Origin: an uncultured Desulfobulbaceae bacterium
GTDB lineage: Bacteria > Desulfobacterota > Desulfobulbia > Desulfobulbales > BM004
Length of the DNA stretch: 42,766 nucleotides
Assembly (NCBI GenBank): GCA_945787325.1
Contig: CALZHP010000017.1
Coordinates: 1 to 42,766, forward strand
Reading direction: 5' to 3'
Part shown: piece after piece, positions 35,545 through 42,766 of the stretch
Layout: every line of letters begins with the position of its first letter
How positions within the stretch are numbered: the stretch's first letter is position 1
Notes under the pieces: model-generated
Databases searched by the model: none
What the model saw: the letters and a program-made list of their open reading frames with translations, nothing else
Told to the model about the DNA's origin: nothing
Position numbers and translations under genes: made by a program

Positions 35545-36689
35545 AGCAGTGCCTCCATAGGATCATTGAGCACCCGTACAACTTTTAACTTGTGACCATC
35601 ATCAATGTCGCGGTGCCCTTCAATAACAACCCGGCTGCCGAAGGAGAGTCCATCCGTAACCTGCACCCGCCAGTCTTCAATAACACCGAGTTCAACCGGC
35701 TTGATCCTGGCTACACCATCTTCTTCTACATAAACAAATTGCTGGTTCTCTCTTTTTATGACCGTATATAGTGGAACTGCGACCGTGTCTTGGAATGCTT
35801 TCTTAACAAGCTGCGCTCTGAAAAACATACCGGGAAGAATCAGGTTATCAGAATTATCAATGGCAAGTTCCAACCTGTATAATCTGGCACCGTTTTCCGG
35901 TGAGCTTGCCAGAAAATGGGTGCGCCCGACTATCTCTTTATCTCCCAGGGCCTGGATCGTCAGGTTTACATCTTTAATATTTCGGACCAGCGCCACATCT
36001 GATTCCGGAATCCCAACGACAGCCTTCACCTTGTCGATCTGAAGGATTTCCGCCACCGGATCGGAGACATTCAACAAAAGTCCTTCCTTGGCATCCAGTC
36101 GTCGAATTATCCCTGAGATCGGTGCAGTTATTACACACCGCGAATGATTGAGTTTTGCGTTCTCAAAAGCAGCTTTACTGGTTTCCACTTCTGCATCCAG
36201 CTTTTCAATTTCGGCCTGGGGTATTATTCCCTTCTTATAGAGGGGCATAAGGCGATTTTGATTGGCGATGGCCAACTCATATGTTGCCTTGGTGCTATTC
36301 AGGACAATTTGAGAGTCCGCAGGATCGAGACGGGCGATTACCTGTCCTTTCGAAACCTTATCACCTTCGCTGACCTCCATCTTATTGACAGTGCCGTGCA
36401 CCTTGCTCAGCACACTTAATTTTTCCCATGGTTCAATTACACCGGGCAGATTTATCCGATCATAAATTGTGCTGGGACTGACATCGAGTAAAACAACATT
36501 GGCAGCCGGCCTTTCCTTGGCGATTGCCTCCTTTTTCTCTGTTGTCATACGCGCTTTTTCCGCTTTAATTGTTCCGGATAGCCCGATAATTGTTCCGATC
36601 AGAACAACGAGGAACAATATCGACAAAACAGTCGACATTTTGTTGAAGATAAATCTTCTAAGCCTTGTTGGCGTGTTATTCTTGTTCAT
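35541..36689 (-). CDS. Membrane fusion protein (periplasmic adaptor) of RND efflux pump
   Basis: This connects the RND pump to the TolC channel across the periplasm. The N-terminal anchor helix is STVLSILFLVVLIGTIIGL. A split lipoyl domain follows (VHGTVNKMEVSEGDKVSKGQ, later ITAPISGIIRRLDAKEG) around an alpha-helical hairpin (LAIANQNRLMPLYKKGIIPQ). The beta-barrel and membrane-proximal domains close the protein (PLYTVIKRENQQFVYVEEDG). It has 382 residues. The ATG at 36689 is chosen because GGGGAG lies about eight bases upstream and it overlaps the end of the preceding small gene by 14 bp; an earlier in-frame ATG at 36710 has no better support. Confidence 0.95.
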   Translation of the reverse strand: MNKNNTPTRLRRFIFNKMSTVLSILFLVVLIGTIIGLSGTIKAEKARMTTEKKEAIAKERPAANVVLLDVSPSTIYDRINLPGVIEPWEKLSVLSKVHGTVNKMEVSEGDKVSKGQVIARLDPADSQIVLNSTKATYELAIANQNRLMPLYKKGIIPQAEIEKLDAEVETSKAAFENAKLNHSRCVITAPISGIIRRLDAKEGLLLNVSDPVAEILQIDKVKAVVGIPESDVALVRNIKDVNLTIQALGDKEIVGRTHFLASSPENGARLYRLELAIDNSDNLILPGMFFRAQLVKKAFQDTVAVPLYTVIKRENQQFVYVEEDGVARIKPVELGVIEDWRVQVTDGLSFGSRVVIEGHRDIDDGHKLKVVRVLNDPMEALL

Positions 36690-36972
36690 GACTTTTTCTC
36701 CCCTTTCCATTCTTTTCCACCCACACTGAATGGTCTACCAATCCATATTTCTTCAAGGTACTGCACAAATGCAGGCCAACAGAGCTGCCGTGCGGTTCCG
36801 GCCTGTCCGTATCCCACATCAGGCAAAGTGAACAATCATTGATCGAGGCATGGTTAAATACTTTTGCTTTCAATAAACCATGGCATTTCTCACATTCGGC
36901 AACGAAGCTCAGCATCTTTGCGGCAATATTTGACCTTGTCGTTTGAATTTTGATACATTCCACCCACTTCAT
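36676..36972 (-). CDS. Small unknown protein leading the RND efflux operon
   Basis: 98 residues starting at 36972 behind TGGAGACG. It begins MKWVECIKIQTT and ends YGLVDHSVWVEKNGKGRKS. Predicted alternating strands and helices with WVECIK and SLCLMWDTDRPEP look like a dimeric alpha-beta barrel, but this is a guess. The cysteines lie in ECEKCHG and DCSLCL. CEKCH matches the heme c pattern by chance or as metal ligands, since no signal peptide precedes it. It is first in the operon, only about 40 nt from the sigma-54 promoter, and overlaps the adaptor gene. It could be a small sensor or accessory factor of the pump. Confidence 0.75.
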   Translation of the reverse strand: MKWVECIKIQTTRSNIAAKMLSFVAECEKCHGLLKAKVFNHASINDCSLCLMWDTDRPEPHGSSVGLHLCSTLKKYGLVDHSVWVEKNGKGRKSHEQE

Positions 36973-37023
36973 TATTCGTCTCCATTAGAGTTAAATCTTG
37001 TAAGCATGTTTGCCATTCACATG

Positions 37024-37038
37024 GCAACTTGTATGCCA
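37024..37038 (-). promoter_or_regulatory. Sigma-54 (-24/-12) promoter of the efflux operon
   Basis: On the minus strand the sequence is TGGCATACAAGTTGC. It fits the sigma-54 consensus TGGCAC-N5-TTGC with exact GG-to-GC spacing and only the sixth position differing. Transcription would begin near 37012, about 40 nt before the 36972 start codon. The divergent gene encodes a sigma-54 activator, which strengthens the call. Confidence 0.8.
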
Positions 37039-37120
37039 AAACTCATTTAATTCTTTTTTTCTTATAAATTTAATTAGTTACAAAAAGAAGGCCAGAACTT
37101 GCGTTACATTGAAAGATTCT

Positions 37121-37183
37121 TTCTGTGAAATATGATAGTTTGTGCTGTTATATTTCACAGAATTGTGCTAGACTATCATATAT
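37121..37183. promoter_or_regulatory. Two interleaved inverted repeats, probable activator binding sites
   Basis: Repeat A: TTCTGTGAAATAT (37121-37133) and its exact complement ATATTTCACAGAA (37150-37162). Repeat B: ATATGATAGT (37130-37139) and ACTATCATAT (37172-37181). The arms alternate A-B-A'-B'. TTGTGCT also occurs twice (from 37139 and from 37163). The block lies 85-145 bp upstream of the sigma-54 promoter and 65 bp before the regulator start codon, the usual place for an enhancer that may also serve autoregulation. Confidence 0.75.
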
Positions 37184-37247
37184 GACAGATTGAAATGACG
37201 GTATTATCGAGTGGAATCAGATTCTGCAGTACTTGGGAGGCACTTAC

Positions 37248-39296
37248 ATGAAAATTAATGATAATGATTTTTTCCGTGAGGCAACTTTACGGATATGCGG
37301 CAGTCTTGAAATAGAAAAAGCGCTGCAATCCTGTCTTCAGTTTCTGCAGCAATACCTGCCGCTGAGCAAGCTTTATCTGCAATGCTGCAATGAAGAATGT
37401 AATGCAATGCAGACCATAGCAACTGCCACCGCAACAGAATGCAGGGCCACAGACTACCTGACACCTCTCTCTGAGGAAGCGATTAATCACGACCCCAAAG
37501 AATTACGTGAATTTAACGGCGTCTATATTGTGGATAATCCCGATAAGCACCCGCTGAGCCGAGAGATGATAAATCATCACAAAATATCGTGCTCATCTAT
37601 TATGGTAATGCTGCTCCAATCTGAAGAACAGATTATCGGACACCTGGTTTGCATTAATGAAGGAAATAATAAGTTTACCAAGGAACACGCGCTCCTTCTT
37701 TCTTTATTAAGAGATCCGTTCACAATTGCATTGTCCAATAACCTTAAACATCGAAGTGAGCTCAAACTTTACGACAGGGATTTCTTCTGGGAGGCGACAA
37801 TGCGGATCAGCAGCACTCTCAATATAGAAAAAGCCCTGTGGCAGACCCTGCTGTTCCTGCAGGATTATATACCGGTAGAGGAAGCCTCACTCAACTTCTA
37901 TAACCCTAACGAAGGAACAATCACCCTTAATATTCATGCCGACAAGTCCGGTGGGCATCTTGTTAATTTCCAGGCCGCCTATCCCCAGGAAATAAGAGCC
38001 GTGCTGGATGATGTAAGCCAGCTTGATGATTTTATTGATAACCGGGCTGAAGAGCATCCAATTGCAAAACCAATTCTCGCTGCCATGGGAAAAGGTAAAT
38101 CCTCGATAATAAATATGCGCCTGATCGTGGAAGATAACTGGATTGGGTCTGTCTCTCTCTGGGCTGAAGGGTGGGATAAATTCAACGAGGAACACCTGAG
38201 GCTACTGAAGCAGTTGAAACAACCCTTCTTTATAGCCCTGTCCAACAGCCGCCGTTACACTGAGCTTCTCGAGCTTAAAGACCTCCTGGCAGATGACAAC
38301 AGGTATCTGCATGAAGAGTTGCAGAAGATAAGCGGTTATGAAATTATTGGGGCCGATTTTGGTTTAAAGAATGTGATGGACAAGGTGCGAAGCGTGGCGT
38401 CACTGGCAAGCCCCGTTCTGTTGCTGGGTGAAACCGGGGTCGGTAAGGAAATTATTGCCGGGGCAATACACAACGCCTCATTGCGACGGGACGGCCCTTT
38501 TATAAAAGTAAACTGTGGAGCAATTCCGGAATCACTTATGGACAGTGAACTTTTTGGCCATGAAAAGGGTGCCTTCACCGGCGCTATAAGCCAGAAGCGT
38601 GGGCGTTTTGAACGTGCCCACGGCGGCACCATTTTCCTTGATGAAATTGGTGAGCTTCCGCTTGAAGCACAGGTGAGATTATTGAGAGTTTTGCAGGATA
38701 TGGAAATTGAACGCGTAGGTGGAACAGAACCGATCAAGGTGGATATAAGGGTTATTGCCGCAACTCATCGTGATCTGAATGCCATGATAAGGGAAGGAAA
38801 ATTCAGGGAGGATCTCTACTTCAGGCTGCAGGTGTTTCCTATAGACATCCCACCTCTCAGGGAAAGAAGTGGTGACATACCGGGTTTGGTCCAGCACTTT
38901 ATTCAAAAAAAATCTCGTGATTTAAAACTTCCTGCAATTCCCGCTCTTGCCCCAACTGCATATGATCAGCTGTTGGCTCATCACTGGCCAGGAAACGTCA
39001 GAGAACTTGAAAATGCTGTGGAGCGTGTTATAATTCTTAATAGAGAGGGGCCGCTATCCTTTCCTGATCTGGGCCCGCAAGAAGAAACAAAAGAAGTGGG
39101 CGTTTATATCCCAGACACGCCTGAGTCATGCAACCTTGACCAGGTAACCGCCAACCATATTCGCAAAGTGTTAATGAATACCAACGGCAGAGTGGAAGGT
39201 AATAACGGTGCGGCAGAGCTTCTGGGAATTAATCCGGGAACCCTGAGGCATCGCATGAGAAAACTGGGTATTTCGTTTGGCAGAAATAACGGTTGA
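37248..39296 (+). CDS. Sigma-54-dependent transcriptional activator with two GAF domains
   Basis: This is an enhancer-binding protein, probably controlling the divergent efflux operon. The start at 37248 has GGGAGG upstream. Residues 5-165 and 180-340 are two similar GAF-type sensor units: FFREATLRICGSLEIEKAL in the first matches FFWEATMRISSTLNIEKAL in the second. The AAA+ domain (about 360-595) has Walker A GETGVGKE, the sigma-54 contact loop GAFTGA, Walker B GGTIFLDEIGELP and the arginine finger region FREDLYFRL. The C-terminal Fis-type helix-turn-helix is at about 635-680 (GNNGAAELLGINPGTLRHRM). There is no receiver domain, so it senses a small molecule directly rather than a kinase signal. 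Confidence 0.95.
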   Translation: MKINDNDFFREATLRICGSLEIEKALQSCLQFLQQYLPLSKLYLQCCNEECNAMQTIATATATECRATDYLTPLSEEAINHDPKELREFNGVYIVDNPDKHPLSREMINHHKISCSSIMVMLLQSEEQIIGHLVCINEGNNKFTKEHALLLSLLRDPFTIALSNNLKHRSELKLYDRDFFWEATMRISSTLNIEKALWQTLLFLQDYIPVEEASLNFYNPNEGTITLNIHADKSGGHLVNFQAAYPQEIRAVLDDVSQLDDFIDNRAEEHPIAKPILAAMGKGKSSIINMRLIVEDNWIGSVSLWAEGWDKFNEEHLRLLKQLKQPFFIALSNSRRYTELLELKDLLADDNRYLHEELQKISGYEIIGADFGLKNVMDKVRSVASLASPVLLLGETGVGKEIIAGAIHNASLRRDGPFIKVNCGAIPESLMDSELFGHEKGAFTGAISQKRGRFERAHGGTIFLDEIGELPLEAQVRLLRVLQDMEIERVGGTEPIKVDIRVIAATHRDLNAMIREGKFREDLYFRLQVFPIDIPPLRERSGDIPGLVQHFIQKKSRDLKLPAIPALAPTAYDQLLAHHWPGNVRELENAVERVIILNREGPLSFPDLGPQEETKEVGVYIPDTPESCNLDQVTANHIRKVLMNTNGRVEGNNGAAELLGINPGTLRHRMRKLGISFGRNNG

Positions 39297-39325
39297 GCTA
39301 ACTTGTTCGGCTTGCCATTTAGATA

Positions 39326-39652
39326 TTATGCAGTAGCGAGGTTGTGTGCTTCGGCCTTATGAAAATGAGCCTTAACTTCTTTCTCAATTTTTTTACCTAC
39401 TTTATTTCTGGCTATTTTCATATTGTACCGCACTTGCAAATTAAGCCAGAACTCAGGTTCAATCCCGAAATACTTGCCAAGTCGAAGCGCTGTGTCTGCA
39501 GTAATTTCTCGTTTGCCATGGATAATTTGACTAACCCTGTTCGCCGGCACATTAATGCCTCTTGCTAACTGATTCTGGGTAATTGCCATCGGCTTGAGAA
39601 ATTCTTCAAGCAGTACTTCACCCGGTGTGATTGGAGATAATTTTTTTGCCAT
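39326..39652 (-). CDS. higA: HigA-type antitoxin (XRE helix-turn-helix)
   Basis: This neutralises HigB and represses the operon. The 108-residue protein starts at 39652 behind AAGGGG. It begins PITPGEVLLEEFLKPM; the helix-turn-helix is ITQNQLARGINVPANRVSQI, followed by HGKREITADTALRLGKYFGI and EPEFWLNLQ, a textbook HigA sequence. It lies 4 bp after the higB stop, toxin first, as is usual for hig. The longer frame to 39736 runs through the toxin gene and is not needed. Confidence 0.95.
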   Translation of the reverse strand: MAKKLSPITPGEVLLEEFLKPMAITQNQLARGINVPANRVSQIIHGKREITADTALRLGKYFGIEPEFWLNLQVRYNMKIARNKVGKKIEKEVKAHFHKAEAHNLATA

Positions 39653-39656
39653 ATCT

Positions 39657-39941
39657 TTACCCCTTGTGATAATCAACAATTTCAACTTCAATAGCGCTCT
39701 CGTCTTTCCACACAAAACAAATACGCCATCGATCATTTATCCTTATGCTATGTTGTCCTTTTCTGTTGCCCTTTAGCTGTTCAAGTCTGTTTCCTGGTGG
39801 AATCCGTAAACTGTTTAATGAAACGGCAGCATTTAGAACTTCAAGTTTAATTCTTGCAGCCCGAGAAATACCTCGAAACCTTTTGACACCCAGGTCATTA
39901 AAAAGCTTCTCCGTATCTTTGCACTTGAAGGTTTTAATCAT
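39657..39941 (-). CDS. higB: HigB-type toxin (RelE superfamily mRNA interferase)
   Basis: 94 residues from the ATG at 39941. The RelE-fold is seen in KLEVLNAAVSLNSLRIPPGN, RLEQLKGNRKGQHSIRIND and RWRICFVWKDES, ending VEIVDYHKG. The conserved basic/aromatic residues of HigB (R in SIRINDRWR, the terminal DYH) are present, so it should be able to cleave ribosome-bound mRNA. There is no ribosome site before the ATG, and the predicted transcript begins at or next to it. The unit is an addiction or stress module, commonly acquired horizontally. Confidence 0.94.
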   Translation of the reverse strand: MIKTFKCKDTEKLFNDLGVKRFRGISRAARIKLEVLNAAVSLNSLRIPPGNRLEQLKGNRKGQHSIRINDRWRICFVWKDESAIEVEIVDYHKG

Positions 39942-39947
39942 AGTCAC

Positions 39948-39976
39948 ATGATATTACGTGTTACGTCATTCGTCAA
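39948..39976 (-). promoter_or_regulatory. Promoter of higBA
   Basis: The -35 is TTGACG (39976-39971) and the -10 is TATCAT (39953-39948), spaced by exactly 17 bp. The predicted start falls at about 39941, the A of the higB start codon. The spacer contains ACGTAACACGTAA, a direct repeat that could be a HigA operator. Confidence 0.75.
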
Positions 39977-40099
39977 GGCAAATGTGATATTTCAAATTGA
40001 AAGGGCTGATAATGGCAGCCGAACGTTTACATCACCGTGAGAATTGGGGTCACCCGATACTGCCGGCCTGCGAGAAAACTTATAATCTGAAGAACATCC

Positions 40100-40864
40100 C
40101 TATGAGTGCCCCCTTTTTCCTACTTCATCAACTATCTCCATCATCACCTTCCCAGCTTTTTCCCGGACCAAAACATCACACACATTGTCAAACGGTGTTT
40201 CCGATAAGTTGACAATGACCAGGAAGGCGCCTTCCTGCTTTGCGTAGGCCGGCATAAGCGCCGCAGGCTGTACCAGCAGGGTTGACCCCACAACCAGAAA
40301 AAAATCACAGCTCAGGGATAGCTCTGTTGCTTTTTCCAATTCCTCTGTAGACATAGATTGACCGAATGAAATGGTATCCGGTTTCAGGTAGCCGCCACAT
40401 TCGCATTCGGGGGCCAAATCACCTGCTTCTATGCGCTGATGCGCTTCATGCATGCTACTGGTTTTTCTACACCCCATGCAACGAATTCGACACGTATTAC
40501 CGTGCAGTTCCACGACCTTGTCATCTGGTAGACCGGACTCCTGGTGCAAGCCGTCGATATTCTGAGTGATAACCGATTCGAGTAGATCCATCTCATGGAG
40601 TTTAACGATCGCCATATGCGCAGGATTGGGTTTAGCCTTCACAAGATCATGGTATAGCTCGGTCTTGCGCCGCCAATATTCTATACGGGCATCTTTTGAA
40701 GTCATGAATTCGTCAAAATAGACCGGGCGGAATTTATCCCAAATACCACCCTTGCTGCGATAGTCGGAAATGCCGCTCTCAGTCGATATACCGGCCCCAG
40801 TAAAGACGACGTTTTTGCCGCCTTCTGTAATCCTTCGGGCAATGAGAGTAATCTTGTCGTTCAT
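40100..40864 (-). CDS. cobB: Sir2-family NAD-dependent protein deacylase
   Basis: This cytosolic enzyme removes acyl groups from lysines using NAD. All family motifs are visible: GAGISTESGISDYRSKGG (NAD loop), TQNIDGLHQESG, the catalytic histidine in ELHGNTCRIRC, zinc cysteines CRIRCMGC with CECGGYLKPD, and VVGSTLLVQPAA. Its length of 254 residues is typical. It lacks the Y-x-x-R pair that marks the bacterial desuccinylase class at the usual place (FMTSKDARIEYWRRK is there instead), so acyl preference is open. A weak ribosome site precedes the ATG at 40864. It shows no operon with the neighbours. Confidence 0.95.
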   Translation of the reverse strand: MNDKITLIARRITEGGKNVVFTGAGISTESGISDYRSKGGIWDKFRPVYFDEFMTSKDARIEYWRRKTELYHDLVKAKPNPAHMAIVKLHEMDLLESVITQNIDGLHQESGLPDDKVVELHGNTCRIRCMGCRKTSSMHEAHQRIEAGDLAPECECGGYLKPDTISFGQSMSTEELEKATELSLSCDFFLVVGSTLLVQPAALMPAYAKQEGAFLVIVNLSETPFDNVCDVLVREKAGKVMMEIVDEVGKRGHS

Positions 40865-40961
40865 CCTACCGATGCTTTAGTAAGGAGTCCTTGAAACGTG
40901 CTTTTTACAGGACGCTTTGAGTTCACAGGTTGACAGCGCGCCAGTGCTTGTGGGTTTAGGG

Positions 40962-41016
40962 TCAGGCTTGACATTTTGACATTTGAACAGGGCGAAAGTC
41001 AAAATGTCAAGCCTGA
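40962..41016. repeat. 19-bp perfect inverted repeat, probably a dispersed palindromic element
   Basis: TCAGGCTTGACATTTTGAC (40962-40980) is the exact reverse complement of GTCAAAATGTCAAGCCTGA (40998-41016); the spacer is 17 bp. There is no T-run on either side, so it is a poor terminator. The GGGTCAGGCTTGACATTTTGAC type of sequence recalls REP/RAYT-associated palindromes scattered in many proteobacterial genomes. It lies between the Sir2 gene and a small membrane-protein gene. Confidence 0.85.
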
Positions 41017-41050
41017 TTCCGTTATTTTCCTGGTTAACCAATTTACAATT

Positions 41051-41479
41051 TCATGCTGTAAAATAGGTTTTTATGTTCTCTCTGAAAAAGAGGTACCAAA
41101 AAAGTAGAGCAATAAGCCAGCTAGAGCTAACAATTAGACTTATTGATTCCTTAAATGTGTTCAATCCGAATAGGAACCCAAGAACTGCCTGCCCAAATGG
41201 TAACAAAACAAGAATGCTCCTAGCCCAATTCCGACGGTGAATGATACCGATACCCGCAGAAAACAATACTAATCCAGTGAGAATCATTAATAAAGCAGCC
41301 CCGGAAAACCAATAATGTGAGAAAGTCACTTGTTCACCATTTATTGAAAAAGTTAAAAATGGCATTAAAGGGCTGATCGTGAATAATGAGGCAAAGCAGC
41401 AAAATGCTGAAATTATCCGCAAACCCAAAGGCATCAGCTTATAAGATGCATAAAGAACTTGGAGGTTATTAAACTTCAT
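41051..41479 (-). CDS. Hypothetical four-helix membrane protein
   Basis: 142 residues. Hydrophobic helices are at about 17-40 (LGLRIISAFCCFASLFTISP), 55-78, 90-108 and 115-133. The loop GIGIIHRRNWARSILVLLPF, typical of small membrane proteins that keep RRNWAR on the cytosolic side, lies between the second and third. No catalytic motif is visible. There is no clear ribosome site before the ATG at 41479. No family name assigned. Confidence 0.75.
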   Translation of the reverse strand: MKFNNLQVLYASYKLMPLGLRIISAFCCFASLFTISPLMPFLTFSINGEQVTFSHYWFSGAALLMILTGLVLFSAGIGIIHRRNWARSILVLLPFGQAVLGFLFGLNTFKESISLIVSSSWLIALLFWYLFFRENIKTYFTA

Positions 41480-41534
41480 ATTTATTAGTGGTTAATCATT
41501 TTTTGAACTGAAACGGGGCCAAAGTAGAAAATTT

Positions 41535-42722
41535 TTAACTTCCAGGAATAGGTATTCTTACCCAAATTGGCATGTGATCTGACACATCTGCTTTGCTCTT
41601 TGAATAAATGCTCTTGATCTGTGTTTTATTCAACTGGAAGAAGTTCTTTCCATGTATAGTTTGGGCAAACAACTCTGGGAAATCGAACACACCAAAATCG
41701 TAATCGTTAAGACCGCCCTGTCCTGCTTGCTGGTTCTGCGAATCGAACGGCAAGCCAGTCTCGTTCTTGTCGATGAAAAAAGCCACATGGTCAAACGTTT
41801 TATCCTTTCGGGCGTTTGTATTGAAAAGCGAAGTTTGATCCGGATGAACATTCAGAAATGGAAAATTCACTCTTGCTGCACTCTGTCCTGTCAGCAGATT
41901 ACTGTTCAATTCTATAAGTAGTTTAACAATGTCTGAGTAACGACTATCTGGACTGTCAAATTCCATGTTCAGATCGCCCATCAGAATTATATTTTTGTAA
42001 TACATCCGCTTGGATTGCTTGGCTCGCCGGACTAACCATTCAAGTAATGCGTAGAACTCCCTCGTCCGCTCCTCCTCGCTCTGCCCATAAAGCAGATGCG
42101 CGTTTATAGCAAGAAAACCTACCGAGCTAGCACCACCCCTCCCTTTGATGGAGAATGACGCACAATGGGGGTTGCGGATAAATGTGAGGAACTTTGGATG
42201 TTCAACGTCACTCAGGCCAAGCTTGTCTTTTCCTTGTTGCGCTCTTTGCTTATTGGTGTCATCTAAATCCTTAAAGAATTTCTTCCAGATTTTGATGTCC
42301 TGTTTTAGCTTGCTTATGACAACAGAACGGTCATAAGTTATGTCGGAGGTGAGTTCTTTTAGTTCAATCCTATCTGGCCGGTAGAGAAAAGCAAGCCTCT
42401 CTCTCAAACCTCGTGCTCCAGGAATAGCACCGGTCGTGTCTGAAACGATCAATTCAAAACTCGACCCAAGCATTTTTTTCAGCCGTCTGATGCCAGACAA
42501 GTCATCCATGACTTCCTGAATAGCCAGTAGATCGCAACGGGAGACAAACCGCTTCAAGAAATTCCATCGTTTCTTATTATCGCCATCCTTACCCAATTTC
42601 AAAGCATTAAACGAGCCTATTACAACAGAATCATTCCGTCTGATTGGACATCCATATCGCTTAGGATTTTGGCTCAGTTTTGTGTTGATGGCTTGCCATT
42701 GCTGTTCGCTGAATCCTGCCAT
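41535..42722 (-). CDS. Endonuclease/exonuclease/phosphatase (EEP) family protein
   Basis: 395 residues from 42722, with GAGGAG upstream. The metal-dependent EEP fold is marked by GSFNALKLG near residue 30, the catalytic glutamate in DLLAIQEVMDD, a histidine strand FLAINAHLLYG, the metal pair in ILMGDLNMEFD, and the terminal SDHMPIWVRIP. No signal peptide or membrane segment is visible, so it is probably cytosolic. Family members cut nucleic acids or phosphoesters; the substrate is unknown. An insert between the glutamate and histidine motifs (about residues 140-175) is lysine-rich. It lies at the window edge with no clear operon partner. Confidence 0.92.
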   Translation of the reverse strand: MAGFSEQQWQAINTKLSQNPKRYGCPIRRNDSVVIGSFNALKLGKDGDNKKRWNFLKRFVSRCDLLAIQEVMDDLSGIRRLKKMLGSSFELIVSDTTGAIPGARGLRERLAFLYRPDRIELKELTSDITYDRSVVISKLKQDIKIWKKFFKDLDDTNKQRAQQGKDKLGLSDVEHPKFLTFIRNPHCASFSIKGRGGASSVGFLAINAHLLYGQSEEERTREFYALLEWLVRRAKQSKRMYYKNIILMGDLNMEFDSPDSRYSDIVKLLIELNSNLLTGQSAARVNFPFLNVHPDQTSLFNTNARKDKTFDHVAFFIDKNETGLPFDSQNQQAGQGGLNDYDFGVFDFPELFAQTIHGKNFFQLNKTQIKSIYSKSKADVSDHMPIWVRIPIPGS

Positions 42723-42766
42723 AGTAACTCCTCAATTATTACTCACCCCTCTAATGACAGGAGAAA

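Noticed and set aside
36880-36900. Heme c attachment site (CEKCH) in the 98-residue protein
   Set aside because: The protein has no signal peptide, so covalent heme attachment in the periplasm is not expected.

Overview
The window looks like a chromosomal stretch of an anaerobic Gram-negative bacterium, most likely a Desulfobacterota (deltaproteobacterial) lineage. The reasons are a Tat-exported, selenocysteine-containing formate dehydrogenase, an operon of multiheme c-type cytochromes, a TrpB2-type tryptophan synthase beta chain, moderate GC, and a sigma-54 regulator with a tripartite RND pump. The assignment is inferred from gene content only. I see no rRNA, tRNA, CRISPR array or complete insertion sequence.

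Layout. 1-2010 (-): catalytic subunit of a periplasmic formate dehydrogenase, cut by the window edge and read through an in-frame UGA with a SECIS-like hairpin. 2315-3820 (-): a small CxCxLGCF protein and a DacB-type carboxypeptidase. 3903-5249 (-): TrpB2. 5441-10104 (-): phosphate transporter genes in the order pstC-pstA-pstS-pstB, with phoU divergent (10537-11205) behind its own promoter and terminator. 12125-15053 (+): trkH-trkA potassium uptake. 15127-17085 (-): a YbiT-like ABC-F ATPase and a cold-shock protein, with a candidate small RNA just upstream. 17679-20045 (+): a membrane Cache-HAMP-GAF-GGDEF diguanylate cyclase.

20191-25646 (-) is the most unusual region. It holds four genes forming two copies of one module: a secreted multiheme cytochrome followed by a secreted thioredoxin-fold/TPR protein that has lost its CxxC cysteines. 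One cytochrome carries a 15-bp/5-residue tandem-repeat linker. 25968-30674 (-) holds a PilZ protein, a CNMC-motif protein, a DJ-1/PfpI protein, a DGC-domain protein interrupted by a UAA codon, a small Cys-rich protein, a SHOCT protein, an ECF-like sigma factor and a small membrane protein.

30738-36972 (-) is a tightly overlapped four-gene operon: a small unknown protein, a membrane fusion protein, an RND pump and a TolC-like channel. It has a near-consensus sigma-54 -24/-12 promoter. About 85-145 bp upstream of that promoter lie two interleaved inverted repeats, and next to them a divergent sigma-54 activator with two GAF domains (37248-39296), so the regulatory circuit can be read from the sequence. 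The window ends with a higBA toxin-antitoxin pair whose promoter implies a leaderless mRNA, a Sir2 deacylase, a 19-bp inverted repeat that looks like a dispersed element, a small membrane protein and an endonuclease/exonuclease/phosphatase-family protein.
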